Shown here one piece after another: positions 53,899-63,988 of a stretch of 64,000 bases of DNA. The notes beneath the pieces were generated by a model that worked only from the letters and a program-made list of their open reading frames with translations, ran no database searches and had not been told where the DNA came from. The position numbers were made by a program, and so were the translations under genes. The stretch is from Xanthomonas sp. GPE 39 (GTDB lineage Bacteria > Pseudomonadota > Gammaproteobacteria > Xanthomonadales > Xanthomonadaceae): positions 339,646-403,645 of the forward strand of contig NZ_JZHZ01000007.1 of assembly GCF_000963005.1 (NCBI RefSeq), read 5' to 3'. Within the stretch, counting starts at the first letter, position 1. Every line of letters begins with the position of its first letter.

Positions 53899-54172
53899 GA
53901 GGGTAAGGCACACATCGAAGCGAGGGAGCGATATTGTAGGCTGCGCCGTCGCCGGCATGGACCTCGGCACCGCGCCAGGGTGTGGATCTACGCGATCATT
54001 GGTCGTTGCCAGGACCGTTTGCGCTTGGCGAAGTGGATCTTGTCCCGGTGCCAACGCCATCGGGCCTGCATTGCGCAGGGTTTCCCGGGTCTGTCTGGGC
54101 CATGAAAACCCCCTGCGTCCGCAACTGAGGTCAGCGCCGGGCCATTGATGTCGAGCCCGTCGGTGTCACGGA

Positions 54173-55117
54173 TCAATGGGATTGAAGCCACGGCGAGGAC
54201 AGGGACCAAAAAATGATGTCCGCTCCCAGGTAGTCCGTCGCGAAAGTCGACTGTTCAACCTTGCCCACGACTTTACCGGTACGCGGATCACGATAGTCGA
54301 GATCGGGTTCTTGAACGGCCATCGCGACCAGATCCAGCCCTCCCTTGTATGTGTGGAAGAATGGATAGGCGTTATGCATCTGGGCTTTCTTGTAGGGCAG
54401 CACGTCTGGTCCGCCGACGCCGATGTGATGCGCTACAGCGAAATCGAAAGCACGCTGCATGTAGCGATGGTCGTTGTTCCATTCGCAGGGCCAGAAGTTG
54501 ATGTATTGGACGACAGCGCTGTGCTTGAAGACCGCGCGCGCATAGGCGGCATTCTCCAGGGTGGCTTGAAAGTATCCGTCGCAGCTAAAACCTCCAGCGG
54601 AGTCTTTGGGCTTGTCCAGATCAATCGCCGATTCGGGCAAGTTGATGCCGCGAATGCGTCCGTCGAAGCGTTCGGCCAGTGCCTTGAGTAGCGCCTGATA
54701 GCGTTCACGTACATGGGGATTCCATTGCATGGCCACCCAGCCTTCGCCGCTGGTGCTATCGCCCTGCTTCGCTAGCCCTCCGCCGTAGATGGGATCTTTC
54801 AGTAGATACTCGGGGATGCGGCGGGCGTCGGCCGAGAAGAAGCGGTCCTGCAGTTGCACGAAGAGCTGTTTGTGCGCCGATTGCAGATAGGCCAGGTCAT
54901 GTTCGATCGCGGTAAAATCGTAGACGCCCTTCGACTTTTCCAGCATGCGCCAGGGATAAAGAACCTGAGCGCCCTTGATGTCGTTGCGCGCTAAAAGCGG
55001 CTTGGCCTTGGCGAAATCTCCGGTGGAAAGATAGATGTAGTCATCTGCAGTTCTGGCTTTTTTCGCCGATGCAGGAAGTGCAAGAGCCAATAGGCAAAGC
55101 AACATGGTCTTGTTCAT
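54173..55117 (-). CDS. Secreted glycoside-hydrolase-like TIM-barrel protein, unassigned
   Basis: The 314-residue product from the ATG at 55117 has a clean signal peptide (MNKTMLLCLLALALPASA). The mature part has TIM-barrel enzyme features: GAQVLYPWRMLEKSKGVYDF like the first strand-turn of GH42/GH5-type barrels, FVQLQDRFFSADARR, RGINLPESAID with a candidate acid/base Glu, INFWPCEWNNDHRYM and GVGGPDVLPYKK. I cannot place it in a named GH family. It stands alone between fis and purH, with over 270 bases on each side, in a row that in related genomes runs fis directly to purH. Confidence 0.75.
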   Translation of the reverse strand: MNKTMLLCLLALALPASAKKARTADDYIYLSTGDFAKAKPLLARNDIKGAQVLYPWRMLEKSKGVYDFTAIEHDLAYLQSAHKQLFVQLQDRFFSADARRIPEYLLKDPIYGGGLAKQGDSTSGEGWVAMQWNPHVRERYQALLKALAERFDGRIRGINLPESAIDLDKPKDSAGGFSCDGYFQATLENAAYARAVFKHSAVVQYINFWPCEWNNDHRYMQRAFDFAVAHHIGVGGPDVLPYKKAQMHNAYPFFHTYKGGLDLVAMAVQEPDLDYRDPRTGKVVGKVEQSTFATDYLGADIIFWSLSSPWLQSH

Positions 55118-55467
55118 TTGTAGGCATTGCATGGTCAAGAACACAGCGCAGGCGCTGCGTGTGTGTTGTCCAATCGATGGATGCTGCGTCGTTTATGGCG
55201 GCCGGCCAGACGATGTGGCTGGCTTGCGGCAATCCAGGCCGTCGGCCAATCGAAAAACTATCACTCTACGAATCGACTTTACAACACGTCGAGATGCCTG
55301 CGATCGAGACTTCATCGGCTTGATGAATTGCCCGGACGTTGCCTAATAACGCGGTGGCAAAACCGATTGCCACCGGAGCCGATATGGCGGTGTTTGGGGG
55401 CAATGGCGCGCATCGCATCGGGCGAGGAGGGCGTGCCTTCGCAGCGCAGTTGCGTGCGTCTTGTCCT
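55118..55467. other. Intergenic region, 350 bases
   Basis: Lies between fis and the glycoside-hydrolase-like gene, both on the minus strand, so it holds the latter's promoter and the fis terminator. I see no further gene; the frames present give Arg- and Cys-rich peptides. Confidence 0.4.
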
Positions 55468-55740
55468 TCAGGCTAGCCCGTATTCTTTCAGTTTCTTTCG
55501 CAGCGTGGCGCGATGAATGCCTAGCAGCGCCGCCGCGCGGCTCTGGTTGCCTTCGCAGTAGTTGAGTACTTCCACGAACAATGGAATCTCCATCTCGCGC
55601 AGTACGATCTCGTATACGTCGTCTGCGTCGCAACCATCGAGGTCGCGCAGGTAGCGGCGCACGGCCTGTGCCACGTGTTCGCGCAGCGGTGGCTTCGGTG
55701 CGCCGCGACTGGAATCAGGACGTGTGGTGGCGGCGTTCAA
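55468..55740 (-). CDS. fis: Nucleoid protein Fis
   Basis: The 90-residue product is a Fis-type DNA-bending protein: a disordered amino end ([19 protein letters not shown]), a dimerisation region ([14 protein letters not shown]), then [36 protein letters not shown] containing the helix-turn-helix (split here: [20 protein letters not shown]). Fis bends DNA and activates rRNA and growth-phase genes. In E. coli fis follows dusB; here it follows the DUF3426 gene, the usual Xanthomonas order. Confidence 0.95.
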   Translation of the reverse strand: MNAATTRPDSSRGAPKPPLREHVAQAVRRYLRDLDGCDADDVYEIVLREMEIPLFVEVLNYCEGNQSRAAALLGIHRATLRKKLKEYGLA

Positions 55741-55857
55741 ATTCGATGGATCCCGGTAAGACGACCACGCCGGGAGACTGAAGGGTCGGCGTGGGGAGAG
55801 GAGTCTAGCGCGTGGCCCGCGCCGCTGTCATGGCGACAAGTAGAAATTAGTGCGGTT

Positions 55858-56589
55858 TCAGTGGAAGTCAAAGCTGAATGCTGCGGTGTCTACTGCCGAC
55901 TCGCGTACTTGGAAGGTGATCTGTGCGCTCTGTCCCGGCGCAAGTGTCGCGTTGTCTGGACGGTGATTGCCCAGGTAGTCCTGCGGCTTCAAGACACGGC
56001 TGCCGATGGTGCGTCCATCGGCGTCGGCCAGCGATAGTTGCAATAGCGGCCATGCTTGCGCCCAGCGTGCGTCGTTGCGAAATGTGGCGCGTACCAGCAG
56101 TACGCCGTCCTTGCCAGGCAGCGGCCGCACCTCGCGGCTGAGCATGGTGAATGCGCGTGGCTCGCGCCACGCCGGCACACTGCAATGCAGCACGTCGCAG
56201 ATTCCGCTCACCCATGGCCGCCAGTGCGCGTCCGCACTGAGTTGTTGGCGGTCGGCGATCAGGATCTGTAGCGCCAGCAGGGCGCTCAACCCGAGCAGGG
56301 CGATCCATTGCCAGGGTCTGGAGCGCAACACCGGTCGCTTCAGGAAATTCGGCGCGGCGCTGGGTGCTGTCTCTGGCGTGTGCGCCACCGCGTCGGTGAT
56401 TGCCTCCGGCATGTCCGCTGTGGTGTCGGCCGTATCGGGTTCGGTCTGGTGGGTGGGTGCGCCATGTGCGGGTACGTGCGCTATAGCGCCGGCCTCGGAC
56501 GTGGCGGCGGTATCGGTACCTGTGTGGGACCGATCCGGTTGACGTAACAGAGTCGCGAAGCTGGGACGTGGTGGCGTGGGATCGGGCAT
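55858..56589 (-). CDS. DUF3426 membrane protein
   Basis: The 243-residue product has a low-complexity Thr/Ala/Pro head (about 1-80), one membrane helix at about 95-115 (PWQWIALLGLSALLALQILIA) and a DUF3426 extracytoplasmic domain (WVSGICDVLHCSVPAWREP, then VLLVRATFRNDARWAQAWPLL and LAPGQSAQITFQVR). The zinc ribbon that often starts such proteins is absent. I prefer the ATG at 56589 (MPDPTPPRPSF) over the TTG at 56610. It is followed by fis and preceded by prmA, the common order. Function unknown. Confidence 0.85.
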   Translation of the reverse strand: MPDPTPPRPSFATLLRQPDRSHTGTDTAATSEAGAIAHVPAHGAPTHQTEPDTADTTADMPEAITDAVAHTPETAPSAAPNFLKRPVLRSRPWQWIALLGLSALLALQILIADRQQLSADAHWRPWVSGICDVLHCSVPAWREPRAFTMLSREVRPLPGKDGVLLVRATFRNDARWAQAWPLLQLSLADADGRTIGSRVLKPQDYLGNHRPDNATLAPGQSAQITFQVRESAVDTAAFSFDFH

Positions 56590-56886
56590 GCGCAAACGTG
56601 ACGACGGCAAGGACGCTATTCAAGCATGGGCGCAGAGGCTGTGCTGCGCCAGACACTGCCACCGCGCGCTTGGCGCGGTGGCGAGTGTAGTGGGTTGCTC
56701 ACGTTCATTTGCAAACAAGACGAGGCATCGGGTTACCGGCTAGCGCGGATGGTGCGTTGCGCTATCGGTACTGCTGATGTCATCGCTCGGGTTGGAGTGA
56801 CCTGCCGACGATGGGGCGGTTGTGCCGTGCGCGCGATGGGGTCATCGTCGGCCACTCCGTCCATCTCGGAGGCGATGGCACCGGAT

Positions 56887-57807
56887 TCAGGTGCGGCGCA
56901 CGCCGTCGATGCGCATCCAGTCGCCGTCCTGCTCGGTGCGCAATTGGTCGAACCACGCGGCATAACGCTGCAACAGGTCCTGTTCCTGCCCGTGCAGGAT
57001 GCCAGAGAGCGCGATGCGTCCGCCTGGGGCGACGCGGGCGGCCAGGGTCGGTGCCAGCGTGTCCAGCGCCGAGGCGAGGATGTTGGCGACCACCACTGGA
57101 TAGGTCGCGGTGGGTTCGTCATGCGGCAGATACACCGCCAGGCGCGCACCGACGGCGTTGCGCTCGGCGTTGTCGTGGCTCGCCAGTAGTGCTTGTGGGT
57201 CGTTGTCCACGCCGACGGCTGCCGCTGCGCCCAGCTTCAGCGCGGCCAGCGCCAGGATCCCCGAGCCGCAGCCGAAATCCAGCACCCGCGCTTGGGTCAA
57301 CGCGCCGTCGGCGGCGAGTGCGTCCAGCCAGCGCAGGCACAGCGCGGTGGTCGGGTGGGTGCCAGAACCGAATGCCAGACCGGGGTCCAGACGCACTACG
57401 GCGGCGTCGCTGCCGCTGGCCTCCTCCGGTAGCGCGTGGTTCCACGGCACGATGAAGGTGCGTGCGCCGAAGCGCATCGGCTGGAACTGATCCAGCCAGG
57501 CGCGTTCCCAGTCCTGGTCGTCGACTTTGCGGAAAGTGGCCTGGCTCCAGTCCAGCCCGGGGTCGAACGCATCCAGCGCGGCCAGCAACAACAACGCGTC
57601 CTGCTCCTCAGGGAATAGCGCACTGAGAACCAATGTGCCCCACAGTGGTGTTTCGCCCACGCCTGGTTCCAGAATCGCGCGTTCGTTGCTGGTGTCGGCA
57701 TCGGCATCGAGCAAGGTGACGGCCAGCGCACCGACATCCTCCAGCGCAGTCTCGTAACGGGGCTGGGTCGCGTCGGTGCAGCGCAGGGTCAGTTCGAGGA
57801 ACGGCAT
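56887..57807 (-). CDS. prmA: Ribosomal protein L11 methyltransferase
   Basis: Trimethylates lysines and the amino end of L11. The 306-residue product shows the substrate-recognition domain ([16 protein letters not shown]) followed by the AdoMet-binding Rossmann core: [54 protein letters not shown] and [17 protein letters not shown]. Length and motifs are normal. It is the upstream member of the prmA-DUF3426-fis row. Confidence 0.96.
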   Translation of the reverse strand: MPFLELTLRCTDATQPRYETALEDVGALAVTLLDADADTSNERAILEPGVGETPLWGTLVLSALFPEEQDALLLLAALDAFDPGLDWSQATFRKVDDQDWERAWLDQFQPMRFGARTFIVPWNHALPEEASGSDAAVVRLDPGLAFGSGTHPTTALCLRWLDALAADGALTQARVLDFGCGSGILALAALKLGAAAAVGVDNDPQALLASHDNAERNAVGARLAVYLPHDEPTATYPVVVANILASALDTLAPTLAARVAPGGRIALSGILHGQEQDLLQRYAAWFDQLRTEQDGDWMRIDGVRRT

Positions 57808-57938
57808 CGGTCGGCGGGCAATCAGGGGAGTGAGGGCGAGTCGCGGACTCGGAACTTGGCCTTTTCCAGGTGTAAGCCGCAGGTGGTGCTGTCATGGCGG
57901 CGGCATACAGGGCCAACGGCATGTTGCTACGTGCGATG

Positions 57939-57962
57939 GCGGCAACGCCTTGCCGCTTTTTT
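57939..57962 (+). terminator. Plus-strand intrinsic terminator without an obvious gene
   Basis: GCGGCAA, loop CGCC, TTGCCGC form a perfect 7-bp stem followed by six T residues on the plus strand. Both flanking genes (accC and prmA) are on the minus strand, so no annotated transcript needs it. Confidence 0.65.
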
Positions 57963-57985
57963 CGTCACGGTATTGGAGCGCAATT

Positions 57986-58018
57986 TGGCTCCGGAGCGCA
58001 TGTCGCTGTCCGGAGCCA
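57986..58018 (-). terminator. Hairpin at the 3' end of accC
   Basis: TGGCTCCGGA and TCCGGAGCCA form a perfect 10-bp stem with a 13-base loop, about ten bases after the accC stop. On the minus strand it is followed by AATTGCG with no T run, so its strength as a terminator is uncertain. Confidence 0.5.
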
Positions 58019-58027
58019 CTGGCTTCA

Positions 58028-59395
<1,368 letters not shown>

Positions 59396-59450
59396 GGGAA
59401 AGGATTCCGAACGCGGGATGTGGTTCTGGACGTGGGATTGCGAGGCGCTG

Positions 59451-59496
59451 GACGCGGAAAAGCAAATTGGCGCGCAGGCGCTTGCTTTTCCGCGTC
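59451..59496 (-). promoter_or_regulatory. 15-bp inverted repeat between accB and accC
   Basis: GACGCGGAAAAGCAA (59451-59465) is exactly complementary to TTGCTTTTCCGCGTC (59482-59496), with a 16-base loop. It lies in the 129-base gap between accB and accC. It may act as an attenuator, an RNase processing site or a stability element; there is no T run close to the stem, so a simple terminator is less likely. Confidence 0.75.
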
Positions 59497-59524
59497 ACAG
59501 GTCCCGGTCCTGCGTCCCGGCGCT

Positions 59525-60007
59525 TCAACCGATCACGAACAGTGGCTGATCGAACTCCACGGGTTGGCCGCTTTCGCCCAGGATCGCCACGATGGTGCCG
59601 GCGACGTCGGCTTCGATCGGGTTGAACATCTTCATCGCTTCGATGATCGCCAGCGTCTCGCCGATCTTCACCGTCTGGCCGACGCTGACGAACGCGGGCT
59701 TGTCCGGGGATGGGGAGGTATAGAAGGTGCCGACCATCGGCGCACGCAGCACGTGGCCCTCGGGCAGGGCGTTGCCGGGCTTGGCGCTGCCGCCGGTGGA
59801 GGCTTCGGTTGGCGAATGCATCGGCATTGCGGCGGTCGGCGCAGGCGCAGCCACCGGCGCTGCGGCGACGTACTGCGGCGCGCTGCCGGCCATCCCCTTG
59901 GGCGTGCGCGCCAGGCGCACACTTTCCTCGCCTTCCTTGATCTCGATCTCGGCGAGATTGGATTCTTCCAGCAGGTCGATCAGCTTCTTGATTTTGCGCA
60001 GATCCAT
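59525..60007 (-). CDS. accB: Acetyl-CoA carboxylase, biotin carboxyl carrier protein
   Basis: Carries the carboxylated biotin between AccC and the transferase subunits. The 160-residue product has a short amino-terminal dimer segment ([20 protein letters not shown]), an Ala/Pro-rich flexible linker (about 50-80), and the biotinyl domain with Lys126 in EAMKMF and the thumb-containing [13 protein letters not shown]. All residues expected for biotinylation are present. accC follows on the same strand. Confidence 0.98.
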   Translation of the reverse strand: MDLRKIKKLIDLLEESNLAEIEIKEGEESVRLARTPKGMAGSAPQYVAAAPVAAPAPTAAMPMHSPTEASTGGSAKPGNALPEGHVLRAPMVGTFYTSPSPDKPAFVSVGQTVKIGETLAIIEAMKMFNPIEADVAGTIVAILGESGQPVEFDQPLFVIG

Positions 60008-60059
60008 AACGGCCTCGTGAGGTGAATCGGAATAAAGACCGGGCGTGCGGCCCGGCGAC

Positions 60060-60536
60060 TTAGATGGGAGTGCGGCGTGCTGGCATGGCGCATGCGGTCG
60101 CTTCCAGCCGTGTCAGCGCCGCGTCCATCGCATAGCGGTAGCTATCTGCGCCGAACCCGCAGACCACGCCGACCGCGTGATCGCTGAAATAGCTGTGGTG
60201 GCGGAATGGCTCGCGGCTGTGCGGATTGGACAGGTGGATTTCGATGAACGGAATCGCCACCGCCGCCAGCGCATCGCGCAGCGCCACCGAGGTGTGGGTG
60301 AATGCGGCCGGGTTGATTAGGATGAACGCGGTACCGTCCTCGCGTGCGGCTTGCACCCGCTCCACCAGCACATGCTCGGCGTTGGACTGCAGGCTGTCCA
60401 ACTGGTAACCCGCCGCGCCGGCCTGGGCCAGCAGGGCTGCATCGATCTGCGCCAGCGTGGTGTGCCCGTACACGTCCGGCTCGCGGCTGCCGAGCAGGTT
60501 GAGGTTGGGGCCATGCAGCAGCAGCAGTCGGGACAT
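60060..60536 (-). CDS. aroQ: 3-dehydroquinate dehydratase, type II
   Basis: Third step of the shikimate pathway. The 158-residue product from the ATG at 60536 ([20 protein letters not shown]) has the type II signature: [17 protein letters not shown] with the catalytic Tyr and Arg region, [47 protein letters not shown] and [11 protein letters not shown] carboxyl tail ([12 protein letters not shown]) is a little longer than usual. It lies about 50 bases upstream of accB. Confidence 0.96.
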   Translation of the reverse strand: MSRLLLLHGPNLNLLGSREPDVYGHTTLAQIDAALLAQAGAAGYQLDSLQSNAEHVLVERVQAAREDGTAFILINPAAFTHTSVALRDALAAVAIPFIEIHLSNPHSREPFRHHSYFSDHAVGVVCGFGADSYRYAMDAALTRLEATACAMPARRTPI

Positions 60537-60736
60537 CGAGGGCACAACATTGGAAAGGGCGGCAGTCTGCGCGAAGCCGGCATTGCTGTCCAGTTCGGCG
60601 AAGTTGCAGATGTTTTAAGCGTCCGTTTGATTTCCTCGATTCCCTGCTGCGCTGCGCCAGGTCAGCGTCCACGATCATGCCGTGAGCGTGGACGCGCCAC
60701 GGTTCCATCCGTGCGGGATCGCCTGCGTTGTGTCGC

Positions 60737-61255
60737 TCAATGCGCTGGCGAGTGGCCGTCGCGTGTCCAGCGCTCGGCCTCGCCTGCGGCGAACGGACCG
60801 AGTTTTTGTTTCACAATGCGGCCATCGGCGTCGATCAGCACGCTATACGGCAATAAGCCCTGAGTGTCGCCCAGGCGCACGCTGGCGTCGGCCGGGCCGG
60901 GAGGCTCCAGCGCGATCGGGTAGCTGATCGGTATCCGTTGCAGCAATGCGCGCACATCCTCGACCCGGTCCAGGGCGATACCCAACACCTGCAGGCCGCC
61001 TTGGTTTGGCGTGCGTGCCAGACGGTCCACTTCTGGTATTTCACGCACGCATTGTTCGCACCAACTGGCCCAGACGTTGACCAACAGCGGCCTGCCACGG
61101 AACTGCGCCAGACTGATGTGCTCGCCATTGAGCGTGGTGAGTTGCAGCGCTGGTGCGCGTTTGCCGTGTCGCACGTCCAACGCGTGTGCGGCGATCAATC
61201 CCAGCACCGCCGCGACCACTGCGACCACGAGCAGGCGTTCCGGCGTGGCGGTCAT
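60737..61255 (-). CDS. TlpA/ResA-like membrane-anchored thioredoxin
   Basis: The 172-residue product has an amino-terminal membrane anchor (residues about 8-25, LLVVAVVAAVLGLIAAHAL) and a TlpA-type thioredoxin fold: LTTLNGEHISLAQFRGRPLLVNVWASWCEQCVREIP with the redox pair Cys66 and Cys69 (CEQC), and LPYSVLIDADGRIV with the cis-Pro. It should reduce periplasmic disulfides, for example in cytochrome c maturation. The start ATG at 61255 overlaps the dsbD stop as ATGA, so electrons from DsbD to this protein are likely. Confidence 0.93.
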   Translation of the reverse strand: MTATPERLLVVAVVAAVLGLIAAHALDVRHGKRAPALQLTTLNGEHISLAQFRGRPLLVNVWASWCEQCVREIPEVDRLARTPNQGGLQVLGIALDRVEDVRALLQRIPISYPIALEPPGPADASVRLGDTQGLLPYSVLIDADGRIVKQKLGPFAAGEAERWTRDGHSPAH

Positions 61256-63537
61256 CGCGCCGCGCGTAGCAGCGCGTCTTCGACCACGGCCTGGGTCAGC
61301 ATTGGCGGCAGCACGGTTGGCGGTGCGCCAGGACCGTAGACCACGTACAGCGGCACACCGACCGCCTTGTGCTCGGCGAGGAAGGCGCTGATGCGCTGGT
61401 CCTCGTTGGTCCAGTCGCCCTTCATGTACACCGCGTCCACGCGTTTGAGCGTGTCGCGGAACGCGTCGCTGCGGAAGACGTTGCGCTCGTTGGCCTTGCA
61501 GGTGACGCACCAGTCCGCGGTCATGTTGACGAACACCACGCGGTTGTCGGTGCGCAGACGGTCGAGCATCTCCGGCGAATAGGCCACGGTATTGCCCTCT
61601 TCCACCGTGGCACTGGGGGGGGGCAGTCGGGTCACGCCCCAGGCCGGCAGCAGCGCCAGCAGCAGCAATACGCTGGCCGCGCGCATGCCCCACGTATGGC
61701 CGTGCCAGCGTGCGCGTTCGAACCACCACAGGCCCAGGGCCAGTAGCGTGGTGCCGATCAACAGCAGGGCGACCGCGTCTACGCCGCGCTGCTTGCCCAG
61801 CACCCACAGCAGCCAGATCGCGGTCAGGTACATCGGGAACGCCAGCACCTGCTTGAGCGTTTCCATCCATGCGCCCGGCTTGGGTAGGCGCGTGGCAAGG
61901 GACGGTACGAAGCCGATCAACAGGAATGGCAGCGCCAGGCCCAGGCCGAGGGTCAGGAACACCAGCATGGCTGTGGCTGGCGGGGCGGTCAGTGCATAGC
62001 CCAGTGCCGGACCCATGAATGGCCCGATACAGGCACTAGACACCACGCAGGCCAGTACGCCGGTGAAGAAATCCCCGACCGGTCCGCTGCGCGCCGAGAG
62101 CGACTGACCCAGGCCGCCGAGATTGGTGCTGAGGGTGAAGACGCCGGACAGGCTGAGCCCGACCACGAACATCAGATACACCAGGACCGCGACGAAGCCC
62201 GGACGCTGCAATTGGAACCCCCATAGCAGGCGCGCAGCCACGGCGATACCGCCGACCACGGCGAAGGAGGTCAAGACTCCCATGGTGTACCAGAGCGCAT
62301 GGCGGCGAGCGCGGCTGCGGCTTTCGCCGCTTTGCGCCAAGCCCAGAACCTTCAACGATAGGATCGGCAGCACGCAGGGCAACAGGTTCAGCACCAAGCC
62401 CCCGCCCAATGCCAGCAGTAGGATCCACAGCAGGTTTTGCGGTGCGGGCGGCGTCGCGGCGTGGCTTGCGTCACGGTACGCCGGGGCATCCGGCGCAGGC
62501 TTGGGCGCAGGCGCTGTCGTTTGGCTGGCGGCGGTCGTCGCGTCGTTGGCGTCACTCTGGCTGCTGTCCAGCGGAGTCACCATGAGCGGGGTGACCGCTG
62601 CTTGATCGGGCGAAGTGAGCTTGCCCTTGGGCAGCGACAGCTTCACCCGCCGGGTCATGGGCGGATAGCAGATGCCATTGGTCTGACAGCCCTGGAAGGT
62701 CGTCACCAAGGTCGCTTCGGCGGCATTGGTGCGTTGTCGTTGCAGCGGCACGGTCACTTCGCTTTGGTCGAAGTACACCACCACATTGCCGAAGTGCTCG
62801 TCCTGGTGCGAGCGGCCCGGCGGCCAACGCGGTATGCCGGTGCGAATGCCGGGGGCACCTTCCAGTACCAGCGCGGTGCGGTCGCGGTACAGGTAATAGC
62901 CGGGTGCAGGCGTGAAGCGCAACAGCAAGGTATTGCCGTCGCTGACGATGGCTTCGAAGCCGAATGCCTGATCCGATGGCAGCGGCAGGCCCTGCAGCAT
63001 GTCGGTCGCTGCACTGGTGCCGAGCAGCGGTTTTTCCTCGTTATCGGAGTGGTTGTCTACTAGTGCAGATTTGCTGGGCGGCACCGCATCCGCGGCAACG
63101 GCCGCCGGTAGCGCCACATCGAGCATGCGTTTCTGTGGCGGGTAGCACACGCCGGCGTCGGCGCAGCCCTGGTAGCGCACTTCCAGTTGAAGGTGCTTGG
63201 TGCCGGGGTCGGCAATGCCGCTCTGCACTGCGGTCAGTTCGTCGCGGTAGGTCTCCACTTCGCCGAAATACGGATCGATCTTTTTGTGTCCGGCTGGCAA
63301 TTGCAGGGTCGGGTTAGGTTTGAAGTCACCGATCACCCGGACTGCGATCCGGTGCCGATACAGGTAGTAACCCTTGGCAATGTCCCAGTGCAGCACGATG
63401 CGGCCGCGTTCGGGCGCTTGCGCGCTCAGCACGAAGGCCTTGTCCACCGGCAGCAGGTCTTTTTCGCTGATCGCCAGGGCGGGGAAGGCGGCCATGGCCA
63501 GCAGGCACACAGCGACGATACGTTGCAGCAAGGTCAT
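61252..63537 (-). CDS. dsbD: Thiol:disulfide interchange protein DsbD with two N-terminal domains
   Basis: Transfers electrons from cytoplasmic thioredoxin to periplasmic substrates. The 761-residue product has a signal peptide, then two nDsbD-like domains, each with its own Cys pair: YQGCADAGVCYPPQKR (first) and FQGCQTNGICYPPMTRR (second). The membrane part has the paired Cys in NLLPCVLPILSLK and CVVSSACIGPF, and the carboxyl thioredoxin domain has WCVTC. A single nDsbD domain is the E. coli arrangement, so the duplication is notable. It is upstream of, and coupled to, the TlpA-like gene. Confidence 0.93.
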   Translation of the reverse strand: MTLLQRIVAVCLLAMAAFPALAISEKDLLPVDKAFVLSAQAPERGRIVLHWDIAKGYYLYRHRIAVRVIGDFKPNPTLQLPAGHKKIDPYFGEVETYRDELTAVQSGIADPGTKHLQLEVRYQGCADAGVCYPPQKRMLDVALPAAVAADAVPPSKSALVDNHSDNEEKPLLGTSAATDMLQGLPLPSDQAFGFEAIVSDGNTLLLRFTPAPGYYLYRDRTALVLEGAPGIRTGIPRWPPGRSHQDEHFGNVVVYFDQSEVTVPLQRQRTNAAEATLVTTFQGCQTNGICYPPMTRRVKLSLPKGKLTSPDQAAVTPLMVTPLDSSQSDANDATTAASQTTAPAPKPAPDAPAYRDASHAATPPAPQNLLWILLLALGGGLVLNLLPCVLPILSLKVLGLAQSGESRSRARRHALWYTMGVLTSFAVVGGIAVAARLLWGFQLQRPGFVAVLVYLMFVVGLSLSGVFTLSTNLGGLGQSLSARSGPVGDFFTGVLACVVSSACIGPFMGPALGYALTAPPATAMLVFLTLGLGLALPFLLIGFVPSLATRLPKPGAWMETLKQVLAFPMYLTAIWLLWVLGKQRGVDAVALLLIGTTLLALGLWWFERARWHGHTWGMRAASVLLLLALLPAWGVTRLPPPSATVEEGNTVAYSPEMLDRLRTDNRVVFVNMTADWCVTCKANERNVFRSDAFRDTLKRVDAVYMKGDWTNEDQRISAFLAEHKAVGVPLYVVYGPGAPPTVLPPMLTQAVVEDALLRAAR

Positions 63538-63541
63538 TGGC

Positions 63542-63883
63542 TTATGGTTCCTCACGGGTTTCGGCATGCAGCCATTGCAGGTAGGCGGGCAGGCCATCGG
63601 CGACCTCGACTTCGACCAGCTCAGGGACAGCATAGGGGTGCAGTTCGCACAGCCGCTGCCGTAGCGCAGGCAGGCGGTCGGCAGCGGTTTTGATCAGCAG
63701 CAGTACTTCCTCGGCCTGTTCCACCGTGCCCTGCCAGCGGTAAGTGGAGTGCAGGCCTGGTAGGCGGCTCACGCATGCGGCCAGCCGCTCGTCGACCAGC
63801 GTTCGTGCGATCCGCGCGGCGCAGGCCGGATCGGGGCAGGTGCTGAACAATAGGCGGAGCGCGGGCATGACCATATAGGCCAC
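63542..63883 (-). CDS. cutA: Divalent-ion tolerance protein CutA
   Basis: A trimeric ferredoxin-like protein named for copper tolerance in E. coli. The 113-residue product has the CutA signature LLFSTCPDPACAARIARTLVDERLAACVSRLPG (in parts), YRWQGTVEQAEEVLLLIKT and LHPYAVPELVEVEV. The real start may be the internal Met (MPALRLLF), since MAYMV lies outside the family core. It is four bases upstream of dsbD, as in E. coli, where cutA precedes dsbD (dipZ). Confidence 0.94.
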   Translation of the reverse strand: MAYMVMPALRLLFSTCPDPACAARIARTLVDERLAACVSRLPGLHSTYRWQGTVEQAEEVLLLIKTAADRLPALRQRLCELHPYAVPELVEVEVADGLPAYLQWLHAETREEP

Positions 63884-63981
63884 AGTATAGGGACGCCCAA
63901 TCGGGCTGTGGTGGCGCCCGGAGCGATGTTCGATGTCCTGGCGTGGAGAACGGTGGGTGCGAAAATTTTTTGCTCTCGCCC

Positions 63982-63988
63982 CTTGAAA
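63982..63988 (+). promoter_or_regulatory. Sigma-32-type -35 element at the window edge
   Basis: CTTGAAA preceded by CCC is the heat-shock -35 consensus. Its -10 (CCCCAT type) would lie just beyond base 64000, so it cannot be checked. groESL next to cutA/dsbD is common in enteric and Xanthomonas genomes, so this is probably that promoter. Confidence 0.5.

Noticed and set aside
53988-54209. A 73-codon minus-strand frame between purH and the glycoside-hydrolase-like gene
   Set aside because: No ribosome-binding site and no family likeness, and it overlaps the 3' end of the neighbouring gene; I do not annotate it.
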